Source: CANHEE01 sp043777755
GTDB taxonomy: Bacteria > Bacteroidota > Bacteroidia > Chitinophagales > Saprospiraceae
Length of the DNA stretch: 19,408 nucleotides
NCBI GenBank assembly: GCA_043777755.1
Contig: JAYWHK010000278.1
Coordinates: 1 to 19,408, forward strand
Direction: 5' to 3'
Shown here: positions 12,770-19,408 of the stretch, one piece after another
How the letters are laid out: each line of letters opens with the position of its first letter
Numbering within the stretch: the first letter of the stretch is position 1
The notes under the pieces: model-generated
Seen by the model: only the letters and a program-made list of their open reading frames with translations
Database searches by the model: none
Told to the model about the DNA's origin: nothing
Position numbers and translations under genes: made by a program

Positions 12770-12834
12770 AGTAAAAAGTACCACAAAACACCGAATCTAC
12801 ACCATTCCAACTACTCAAAAACACCTTATCTTTG
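12770..12834 (+). promoter_or_regulatory. TauE operon promoter (P3) with shared upstream operator
   Basis: The -7 box TATCTTTG is at 12827-12834, in a 20-nt block (12824-12843) identical to P1 of the rhodanese gene. AGTAAAAAGTAC (12770-12781) ends (at AGT) 47 nt before the box. No TTG lies at -33 (sequence CTACTC), so an activator is likely needed. The ATG follows the box by 20 nt. Confidence 0.72.
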
Positions 12835-12854
12835 CATTAAATTAAAGAAATAAA

Positions 12855-13661
12855 ATGCAAGTAGAAATTTTCGGCTATGCCGCTTCTGTGTTGATAGGCG
12901 TGACGTTGGGTTTGATTGGCGGCGGCGGAAGCATTTTGACCGTTCCTGTTTTGGTCTATCTTTTTTCGATAGATATAGTTGCGGCAACGGCTTATTCTTT
13001 GTTCATCGTTGGAGCGACAAGTGCCGTTGGTTCAATCAATTATTTTCGACAAGGTTTGGTCAATGTCCGTACCGCTATTATTTTTGGAATCCCTTCGATT
13101 GTTGCCGTTTTTTTGACAAGACATTATATTGTTCCTGCGATTCCTTCGGAAATTACGCATATTGGCGATTTTATTTTGACAAAAGGTATTTTTATGATGC
13201 TGCTTTTTGCTGTCTTGATGATAGCCGCTGCCTACAGCATGATAAAACCAAGCGAAGAAAATGATAATACACAAAATGCTGATAATCAAATATTTAATTA
13301 CCCATTAATTTTAGCAGAAGGATTGATAGTTGGCACTTTGACAGGTTTGATTGGTGCTGGTGGAGGTTTTTTAATCATTCCAGCCTTGGTTGTTTTATCC
13401 AAATTGCCAATGAAAGAAGCGGTCGGAACATCACTCGTTATCATTGCGATGAAATCCTTGATTGGTTTTTTAGGCGAAAATCATAGTACCTTGATAGATT
13501 GGAATTTGATGCTAACAGTAACTGGTTTTGCCATTTTCGGTATATTTATAGGTATGTTTTTGGCGCGTCATATTGACGGCTGCCGCCTAAAACCCGCTTT
13601 TGGTTGGTTCACGCTCGTGATGGGCATTTATATCATTTTAAAAGAAACATTTTTACACTGA
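12855..13661 (+). CDS. TauE/SafE-family sulfite exporter
   Basis: The 268-aa protein has about eight hydrophobic helices in two repeats, each with the family glycine motif: GLIGGGGSILTVPVLVYLFS (residues ~19-38) and TLTGLIGAGGGFLIIPALVV (~162-181). A hydrophilic loop (SEENDNTQNADNQ) lies between the halves. Family members export anions such as sulfite, sulfoacetate or related acids through the inner membrane. The first gene of the right-hand sulfur operon is followed by a methyltransferase whose ATG overlaps its stop (TGATG). Transported substrate is inferred from the persulfide-dioxygenase gene downstream, whose product would be sulfite. Confidence 0.88.
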   Translation: MQVEIFGYAASVLIGVTLGLIGGGGSILTVPVLVYLFSIDIVAATAYSLFIVGATSAVGSINYFRQGLVNVRTAIIFGIPSIVAVFLTRHYIVPAIPSEITHIGDFILTKGIFMMLLFAVLMIAAAYSMIKPSEENDNTQNADNQIFNYPLILAEGLIVGTLTGLIGAGGGFLIIPALVVLSKLPMKEAVGTSLVIIAMKSLIGFLGENHSTLIDWNLMLTVTGFAIFGIFIGMFLARHIDGCRLKPAFGWFTLVMGIYIILKETFLH

Positions 13662-14497
13662 TGAAAGAAGAAATAACGTGTTGCGTGACAAGTTGCGAGC
13701 GTCCGCTTGACCAAACATACTGGGAAAATCAATATGTTTCGGAAACTACGGGTTGGGATTTAGGCAAACCTTCGCCACCTTTACAAAGCATTATTGACGA
13801 ACTTTCGGACAAAAATCTACGTATTTTAATCCCAGGTTGTGGCAATGCTTACGAAGCAGAATACCTTTTGGAAAAAGGGTTTTCTGATGTAACTTTGATT
13901 GATATTTCGCCGACTTTGGTTAGCGATTTACAAGAAAAATTCAAAGAAAACAAGCAAATAAAAGTCATTTTAGGCGATTTTTTTGCACACGAAGGCGAAT
14001 ACGATTTAGTTTTGGAGCAAACATTTTTCTGTGCTTTGCCACTTTCGATGCGACAAAAATACGTTTGGAAAATGCACCAATTGTTAAGCCCTTCGGGAAC
14101 GATAAAAGGTTTACTGTTCAATCGTTTTTTTGAAAAACAAGGACCTCCTTTTGGTGGCGATCAAGCTACTTACGAAGCATTTTTTAGCAATGCTTTTGAA
14201 ATAAAAAAAATAGATATTTGTGAAAATTCTATTTCAGCACGTGCAAATACAGAATTTTCAATTATTTTTGCAAAAAAGAATACTGTAAGTGTAGCTTTCT
14301 ACGAATTTGAAGGGATTACTTGCAACGGTTGCATGACGACTGTTTCTGAAAAATTCAGCGAAAACGAAGGCGTACAACAAGTCAGTATGAGTAGCGATTT
14401 TGGCTCAGTTTTGATTGTAAGCGAAAAAGAAGTGCCTTTGGCAACGCTTCAGTCGCAAATTGCGTATGATAGTAAGTATAAAATAATAAAAACATAG
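13661..14497 (+). CDS. TPMT-family S-methyltransferase fused to a C-terminal HMA-like metal domain
   Basis: I start at ATG 13661, which shares one base with the TauE stop (TGATG) and gives 278 aa. The N-terminus is Cys-rich (C7, C8, C12). Residues ~18-205 form a thiopurine-methyltransferase-type SAM domain: DQTYWENQYVSETTGWDLGK, RILIPGCGNAYEAEYLLEKG, TLIDISP, LVLEQTFFCALP and GPPFGG, the family's substrate-loop signature. Residues ~210-278 look like a heavy-metal-associated domain: AFYEFEGITCNGCMTTVSEK with the CxxC pair C221/C224, then GVQQVSMSS and a closing Y.I strand. It probably methylates a thiol, sulfide, selenium, tellurium or arsenic species, with the HMA-like part binding a soft metal or sulfur. 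The pairing of these two domains is unusual. It is co-transcribed with TauE. Confidence 0.82.
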   Translation: MKEEITCCVTSCERPLDQTYWENQYVSETTGWDLGKPSPPLQSIIDELSDKNLRILIPGCGNAYEAEYLLEKGFSDVTLIDISPTLVSDLQEKFKENKQIKVILGDFFAHEGEYDLVLEQTFFCALPLSMRQKYVWKMHQLLSPSGTIKGLLFNRFFEKQGPPFGGDQATYEAFFSNAFEIKKIDICENSISARANTEFSIIFAKKNTVSVAFYEFEGITCNGCMTTVSEKFSENEGVQQVSMSSDFGSVLIVSEKEVPLATLQSQIAYDSKYKIIKT

Positions 14498-14506
14498 GAA
14501 ATTTCA

Positions 14507-14586
14507 ATATTAAGTATATCAGTATTAAGTATGATTGTCGTAGCATACTTTAAAACAGAAATACTTAATACTCAAGTACTTAATAC
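14507..14586. repeat. Long imperfect inverted repeat built from AGTATTAAGTAT units
   Basis: The arm 14507-14532 and the arm 14561-14586 are inverted copies, matching at 22 of 26 positions and perfectly over the inner 12 (AGTATTAAGTAT / ATACTTAATACT). Each arm is itself a tandem of the unit. The loop is 28 nt. The structure fills the gap between the methyltransferase and the MBL gene and ends 9 nt before its ATG. It has no T-run, so it is not a standard terminator. It might act as an operator or be a mobile short repeat. Confidence 0.8.
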
Positions 14587-14595
14587 TAATATAAA

Positions 14596-16008
14596 ATGAC
14601 AATAGAACAAATATATACAGGTTGTTTGGCACAAGGTGCTTATTACATCACTTCCAATGGCGAAGCGGCTATCATTGACCCTTTGCGTGAAGTGCAGCCT
14701 TACATGAACAGGCTTACTAAGGACAATGTTAAGCTAAAATACATTTTTGAAACGCATTTTCATGCGGATTTCGTAAGTGGTCACTTAGATTTGAGCGAAA
14801 AAACCAATGCGCCTATTGTATATGGGCCCAATGCTGCGCCTGAATTTGAGTTTATTTCAGCCAAAGACGAACAAGTTTTTCCCGTTGGAAATATCCAAAT
14901 CAAAGTGTTGCATACGCCAGGTCATACGATGGAAAGTACGACCTATTTGTTGATAGATGAAAATGGTAAAAATCATGCTATTTTTAGTGGCGACACTTTA
15001 TTTATTGGCGATGTTGGAAGACCAGATTTGGCTCAAAAGTCAGCGAGTTTGACACAAGAACAATTGGCTGCAACGTTGTATAACTCATTGAGAACCAAGC
15101 TAATGACGCTCGAAGACGAGGTTATTGTTTATCCAGCGCATGGCGCAGGTTCGGCTTGTGGCAAAAACATGAGTAAAGAAACAACTTCCACGATTGGGAT
15201 TCAAAAAGCATTTAATTATGCTTTGCGTGCCGACATGAGCGAAGCAGAATTTGTTCATGAAGTCTTGGACGGATTGAGTGCGCCACCTGCTTATTTTGGT
15301 GCAAATGTGGCGATGAACAAGAAAGGTTACGCCAGTTTTGACAAGGTGTTGGACAGAGGAATGACGGCACTTTCGCCAGCTGAGTTTGAAGTCGCTGCCG
15401 AAGAAACAGGTGCTTTGATTTTAGATACCCGCAGCAATGGAGATTTTCATAAAGGCTTCGTTCCTCAAGCAATTAATATTGGTTTGAAAGGCGATTTTGC
15501 ACCTTGGGTTGGCGGATTGGTCGCGGATGTTTCGCAAAATATCTTGCTAATTACGGACGAAGGTATGGAAGAAGAAACCGTTACGAGATTGAGCCGAGTT
15601 GGTTTTGACCAAGTTTTAGGTTATTTGAAAGGCGGTTTTGAGGCGTGGAAAAATGCAGGAAAAGAAGTTGATACCGTCAATAGAATTACCGCTGCCGAAT
15701 TTTCTACGCAAGTAAATATTGAGGAAAATAAAATCATAGACATCAGAAAACCAAGCGAATACGCCGCTGAACACGTAGAAGATGCTTACAATCGCCCACT
15801 TTCTGACATCAATGAATGGGTAAAAGACATCAATCCACAAGAGCATTTTTTCATGCACTGTGCAGGCGGTTATCGCAGTATGATTGCGGCTTCGATTTTG
15901 CAAGCTCGTGGCTATCGCAATTTTACGGAAGTAGAAGGCGGTTTTGCTGCCATTTCAAAAACGGAATTGCCAACGTCGGATTTTGTTTGTCAGAGTAAGG
16001 TGATGTAA
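14596..16008 (+). CDS. Persulfide-dioxygenase-like MBL protein with two rhodanese domains
   Basis: The 470-aa protein has an N-terminal metallo-beta-lactamase fold (1-~240) of ETHE1/persulfide dioxygenase type. H54-H56-D58 (THFHADFVSGH), H110 (TPGHT) and D133 (SGDTLFIGDVGRPD) are the metal ligands, probably for iron, and AHGAGSACG holds a further His. Two rhodanese domains follow. The first (~262-355) lacks the active Cys: the loop reads LLITDEGMEEET. The second (~363-460) has C422 in HCAGGYRS with the DIRKPSEY motif. It would oxidise glutathione or low-molecular persulfide to sulfite, with the second rhodanese feeding or receiving sulfur. It is the last gene of the right sulfur operon and ends at a strong terminator. 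Confidence 0.88.
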   Translation: MTIEQIYTGCLAQGAYYITSNGEAAIIDPLREVQPYMNRLTKDNVKLKYIFETHFHADFVSGHLDLSEKTNAPIVYGPNAAPEFEFISAKDEQVFPVGNIQIKVLHTPGHTMESTTYLLIDENGKNHAIFSGDTLFIGDVGRPDLAQKSASLTQEQLAATLYNSLRTKLMTLEDEVIVYPAHGAGSACGKNMSKETTSTIGIQKAFNYALRADMSEAEFVHEVLDGLSAPPAYFGANVAMNKKGYASFDKVLDRGMTALSPAEFEVAAEETGALILDTRSNGDFHKGFVPQAINIGLKGDFAPWVGGLVADVSQNILLITDEGMEEETVTRLSRVGFDQVLGYLKGGFEAWKNAGKEVDTVNRITAAEFSTQVNIEENKIIDIRKPSEYAAEHVEDAYNRPLSDINEWVKDINPQEHFFMHCAGGYRSMIAASILQARGYRNFTEVEGGFAAISKTELPTSDFVCQSKVM

Positions 16009-16054
16009 AAAAAAGATTCCAAATGTTCTTTGAGAACGTTTGGAATCTTTTTTT
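16008..16054. terminator. Bidirectional terminator
   Basis: A 22-bp stem (16008-16029 with 16033-16054, one G-T pair) with loop TTG has A-runs on the left and T-runs on the right. The core is GATTCCAAA/TTTGGAATC. It ends both the MBL-rhodanese gene and the convergent helicase gene. Confidence 0.93.
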
Positions 16055-16056
16055 AT

Positions 16057-17400
16057 TTATTTCTTGTACTTTGAGCCGCTATTGCCCAGAATTTTCTTTC
16101 CTTTTCGGCGCATTTTATCTTCCCAAGAAAGACGAACATTAACTTTGCTGTTTTTAGCAGATTTTGCATGAAAAGCAGGGCCAGCACTTTCTGTTTTTTT
16201 AGTCAATTTTACAAGAATATTTTTCATTTTCACCTTGACAATTTCCTCATCAATAAGTTCCGTAGAAATCACCAAATCTTCTGGCAATGGAGCGATTGGA
16301 ATCTGATAATTCATCAAAGTTTCCACTTGTGTCTGAAATTCTACTTCCTTTTCAGTGATAAATGTCATCGCAGAACCTCGTTGATCTGCACGACCCGTAC
16401 GACCAATACGATGAATATAATTTTCGGGAATTTCGGGCATATCAAAATTGATAACGTGCGAAACTTCCGCAATATCCAAACCACGTGAAATAATATCCGT
16501 CGCTATCAGAATTCGATTTGTACCATTTTTAAAACTTTGAACCGTATTAAAACGGTTGTTTTGTGCTTTATTTGAGTGAATAATGCCAATTTCTTCCGAA
16601 AATTTAGGTTCTATCAACTCAAATAATTGGTCAGCCAATTTTTTGCTGTCCATAAAAATCAACACTTTGGTATAAATACTTTTGTCTGCAATTAATTTTT
16701 CTAATAAATTTACTTTAGTAAAAAAGTTGGGTACACGGTAGCCTGTTTGCTCAATATTCTCCAACGGTGTTCCCGAAGGGGCAGCTTCTATGATTTCTGG
16801 GTGGTCAAAAAAATCATTCATAATTTTTTCAACATCTTCGGTCATGGTCGCAGAAAACATCAAATTTTGTCGTTTTGCTGGCAAATGATCAATCACTCGA
16901 ACCAATTGCGGACGAAAACCCAAGCTCAATAATTCATCAACTTCATCTATCACAAAACGCTTGATTTGAGTCAATTTCAAAGGGCCTCGAAGTGCCAAAT
17001 CCAACAAACGCCCAGGTGTTGCCACCAAAACATCTAATTTTTCGCCCATCGTAATGGCTTGCATATTGATGTTTGCACCGCCATATACACCAACGACCAC
17101 CAAATTCATATTGCTTGTTAGTTTTTTGACTTCTTCTACAATTTGCGCCACCAACTCACGTGTCGGTACGACAATCAAGATTTGTGGATGTCTATCTTTG
17201 GTGTTGTAAGACCACTGACGAAGCACTGGCAGCAAATAAGCCAGCGTTTTTCCTGTACCCGTTTGCGCAATACCGACCAAATTTTTACCAGCCATTGCAG
17301 CGGTAAAAGTCTTCTCTTGAATCGGTGTTGGCTCGACAAAACCCAATTCGTCAAGCGTATTCAAAAGGGTTTTATTTAAATTTAAATCACTAAATTTCAT
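16057..17400 (-). CDS. DEAD-box ATP-dependent RNA helicase (RhlE-like)
   Basis: The 447-aa protein has the Q motif (LGFVEPTPIQEK), motif I AQTGTGKT (45-52), Ia PTREL (79-83), Ib ATPGRLLDLA, motif II as D-E-V-D (152-155) instead of DEAD, motif III SAT (183-185), then ILIATDIISRGLDI and HRIGRTGR. The C-terminus is a basic tail (KMRRKGKKILGNSGSKYKK) typical of RhlE-type enzymes that bind RNA nonspecifically. It unwinds short RNA duplexes in ribosome assembly or RNA decay. The Ala to Val change in motif II is conservative. Its ATG overlaps the stop codon of the upstream T9SS gene by ATGA, so it may be translationally coupled. Confidence 0.92.
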   Translation of the reverse strand: MKFSDLNLNKTLLNTLDELGFVEPTPIQEKTFTAAMAGKNLVGIAQTGTGKTLAYLLPVLRQWSYNTKDRHPQILIVVPTRELVAQIVEEVKKLTSNMNLVVVGVYGGANINMQAITMGEKLDVLVATPGRLLDLALRGPLKLTQIKRFVIDEVDELLSLGFRPQLVRVIDHLPAKRQNLMFSATMTEDVEKIMNDFFDHPEIIEAAPSGTPLENIEQTGYRVPNFFTKVNLLEKLIADKSIYTKVLIFMDSKKLADQLFELIEPKFSEEIGIIHSNKAQNNRFNTVQSFKNGTNRILIATDIISRGLDIAEVSHVINFDMPEIPENYIHRIGRTGRADQRGSAMTFITEKEVEFQTQVETLMNYQIPIAPLPEDLVISTELIDEEIVKVKMKNILVKLTKKTESAGPAFHAKSAKNSKVNVRLSWEDKMRRKGKKILGNSGSKYKK

Positions 17401-19408
17401 TCTACTTTTAACTTTGAAAAAAGAATCGCTTCTTTTGTTTTTATTTTTAAAATGAAAAAACCTTTTGCAAGATTTTTCACCGAAATAGGCGAAAGCGATG
17501 TTGTTTTTTGCTCCAACACCATGCGCCCATTTATATCATACATTGAAACAAGCAGTTCTTGTTCATTTTTTAAATCAATATAAAAAACATCGTCCGTAGG
17601 ATTTGGATAAATATTCAGAATATTTTGATTGTCAATATTTTGTGTAGAAACAGAATTTTGGATTGTAATTAACAGAGATTCCTTACAAAAACCAGAAGCA
17701 TCGCTCACATTGCAATAATATGAACCTGCGGCAATACCTGTTAAATCCTTCGTTGTACCTACTATTTTAGCAGTAGCACCATCAAACCATTCATATTTAT
17801 AAGGAAGTTTTCCGCCACTAACAAGAATACTCATTGAGCCATTTTTTTGACCATTAGAAGCGTTCACCACTTTATCTTGCTTCAAAACCAAAGGCGTTGG
17901 CGCAACAATATCAATCAAAGTGTCTTTTACACAATCATTTCCTTTGTCCGTAACCGTTAAATTGACTTTTTTACTTGTACTAAAACAAGCCTTATTCGGA
18001 ACGCCAACTACTCCTGATGAACTCCAACTAAAAGTATAACCATTTGCAGTAGCTCCAACCAATGCCGTGGCACAAGTGGTCGTACAATTTGTTTGTTGCA
18101 ATGAAATACTCGGAATTGGTTTTGTTGTATTTTTTGCCAAAAAAGCACTTGTTGTAAAAAGACAGTTTTTAGCATCGCTCACGGTTACAGCGTATGTTCC
18201 AGATTGGGTTGATTTTATAAAAATACCACTTGCGCCATTTGACCATTTGTAAGACAAAGGAGCTGTTCCACCACTGACATTTGCCGTTATTTGTCCTTCT
18301 AAAATAGTACAATCAATAGGCAACACAACCAGATTTCCCGTCAGTAATTTCCCTGAGGTAATCGTCACGGAAGCCGTTGCTGTACCAGAAACAGTCACTT
18401 TATACACTCCTGCGGCAAGATTAGAAATACTACTTGTTGTTGCATTATTAGACCAAAGATACGTATAAGGAGGTGTTCCTCCAGTAACATTTGCCGTTGC
18501 TTTGCCTGTTGCTTGACCAAAACAATTGACGTTTTCAACATTGGTAATCGAAACTGACAAAGGTTGTGGAACGTTGCTATTAGCCATCCATTCGGTCACA
18601 TTCATAAAGAGTTTTCGGTGATTGCCACTTGCGTCAGCGACCCAACCATCATACAAAGTATCGCCTGTATCGCCCGTCCCATCATCAGACGGAGAGCTAT
18701 CTCCAATGGCAAAAACTTTTCCTGTTCCATACGTACAATACGCTGCCATAACGTCTATATTTCCAATAGAAACACCTGTTTTGTAAGCAATTCCTTTTAC
18801 GGTAGGGTTTTTAGTAGGGTCAAGGGTCAAGGTTGTACCAGCTGAAAACTGCATTTTGGTAACGTTTCCGAAAGCACCATTCAATAGAGGATTGTTTGTT
18901 AAAGAAGGAATATTGGTTGTTGTTTCAGAAAATTTAACTTTGTCGAAAGTCATACCAAAAGGATTCGTTGCCATCAAGTCATTCCAAATCACAGGGCTAT
19001 CTGCACCGTCAAAGTTACGGTCAGAACCATCGTGATTGCCAATCATAATGAGGTTTCCTCCATTTTGTACATAGTTCAAAATAGCATTTTTTTCAGCAGT
19101 CGTCAATAAAATATTCGGTTCGCAAACGACAAATATTTTATAATTTTTTAAATCTTGAATATTTGTAGCGTCGTTGTAAGTGATTTTGCCACCAATAGGC
19201 AATGTTTCAACTTGATAGCCTTTTTTTGCACATTCTACGCCCCAAGCGGAAAGTCCGCCTTGCCAAAAATCTTCCGTGGTCATTGCAGTGATTCCACTTT
19301 GCGCAGGCGTAGGAAAACGTTGAGGATTTGCCTCCGTTCCTGTTCCTCCCGTCGTAGGAAAGCCATTGCCAAAACCAACATTGTAAATGTCTGCATCAAG
19401 AATCCAAT
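17397..19408 (-). CDS. T9SS-secreted multidomain protein with SprB-type repeats (5' end beyond window)
   Basis: The frame is open from the stop at 17397-17399 to the window end, so the N-terminus is missing; an internal Met at 19283 is not the true start. About 669 aa are visible. The first ~270 (ILDADIYNVGFGNG..., NYKIFVVCEPNILLTTAEKN, YVQNGGNLIMIGNHDGSD) form a flavodoxin- or amidotransferase-like fold of the type found in secreted Bacteroidota proteins. Then come SprB-like/PKD-like repeats (VNCFGQATGKATANVTGG, PPYTYLWSNNAT; then TILEGQITANVSGG, APLSYKWSNGASG; then a Cys-rich third; then NGSMSILVSGGKLPYKYEW). The end is a T9SS type A sorting domain (NIYPNPTDDVFYIDL, SMYDINGRMV). It is likely a cell-surface adhesin or binding protein. 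Confidence 0.82.
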   Translation of the reverse strand, partial: WILDADIYNVGFGNGFPTTGGTGTEANPQRFPTPAQSGITAMTTEDFWQGGLSAWGVECAKKGYQVETLPIGGKITYNDATNIQDLKNYKIFVVCEPNILLTTAEKNAILNYVQNGGNLIMIGNHDGSDRNFDGADSPVIWNDLMATNPFGMTFDKVKFSETTTNIPSLTNNPLLNGAFGNVTKMQFSAGTTLTLDPTKNPTVKGIAYKTGVSIGNIDVMAAYCTYGTGKVFAIGDSSPSDDGTGDTGDTLYDGWVADASGNHRKLFMNVTEWMANSNVPQPLSVSITNVENVNCFGQATGKATANVTGGTPPYTYLWSNNATTSSISNLAAGVYKVTVSGTATASVTITSGKLLTGNLVVLPIDCTILEGQITANVSGGTAPLSYKWSNGASGIFIKSTQSGTYAVTVSDAKNCLFTTSAFLAKNTTKPIPSISLQQTNCTTTCATALVGATANGYTFSWSSSGVVGVPNKACFSTSKKVNLTVTDKGNDCVKDTLIDIVAPTPLVLKQDKVVNASNGQKNGSMSILVSGGKLPYKYEWFDGATAKIVGTTKDLTGIAAGSYYCNVSDASGFCKESLLITIQNSVSTQNIDNQNILNIYPNPTDDVFYIDLKNEQELLVSMYDINGRMVLEQKTTSLSPISVKNLAKGFFILKIKTKEAILFSKLKVE

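Noticed and set aside
13604..13660. Upstream start of the methyltransferase frame
   Set aside because: It would lie within the TauE coding region. ATG at 13661 overlaps the TauE stop and gives the normal TPMT N-terminus.

Overview
The window reads as AT-rich chromosomal DNA of a Bacteroidota member. The signs are type IX secretion (T9SS) C-terminal sorting domains, SprB-type repeats, lipoproteins with CarboxypepD_reg and BACON-like domains, and promoters with the Bacteroidota -7 box TAnnTTTG. I cannot place it below phylum with confidence.

Layout. (1) 1-1330 is an insertion-sequence graveyard with pieces of three different transposases, followed by an orphan T9SS sorting domain (1473-1886) and a strong terminator. 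(2) 2075-3311 holds a promoter, a terminator-like hairpin, a 29-codon leader ORF and a secreted or anchored N-acetylmuramoyl-L-alanine amidase. (3) 3380-7289 is the left half of a sulfur locus: periplasmic DsrE-like protein, a DUF2490 outer-membrane gene broken by one stop codon, a rhodanese, two half-size YeeE/YedE thiosulfate-transporter-like proteins and an AraC-family regulator. (4) 7295-12606 is accessory DNA. It carries two tandem lipoprotein paralogues, an unrecognised membrane/coiled-coil protein, a frameshifted DUF2281-like antitoxin, a DUF433/DUF5615 toxin-antitoxin pair, a small antitoxin-like protein and a DUF6922/AbiEii pair. (5) 12771-16008 is the right half of the sulfur locus: TauE/SafE exporter, a TPMT-type methyltransferase fused to a heavy-metal (HMA-like) domain, and a persulfide-dioxygenase-like MBL protein with two rhodanese domains. 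(6) 16057-19408 (minus strand) holds a DEAD-box helicase and the 3' part of a T9SS-secreted SprB-repeat protein, whose stop overlaps the helicase start.

The most interesting signal is regulatory. The 12-mer AGTAAAAAGTRC occurs 46, 46 and 47 nt (measured from its ...AGT) upstream of the TATCTTTG box of three promoters: those of the rhodanese, the YeeE/YedE pair and the TauE operon. Two of these promoters lack a recognisable -33 box, as expected for activator-dependent promoters. I infer a sulfur regulon, probably controlled by the AraC-family protein encoded in the locus, which has been split by an island. Supporting the split, 109 nt of the AraC gene's 3' end are duplicated (7186-7294 and 11317-11425, one mismatch), bracketing about 4 kb of accessory DNA. 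The combined pathway would take up thiosulfate or sulfane sulfur (YeeE/YedE), relay persulfide (DsrE, rhodanese), oxidise persulfide to sulfite (MBL-rhodanese), export sulfite (TauE) and methylate thiols or chalcogens (TPMT-HMA).
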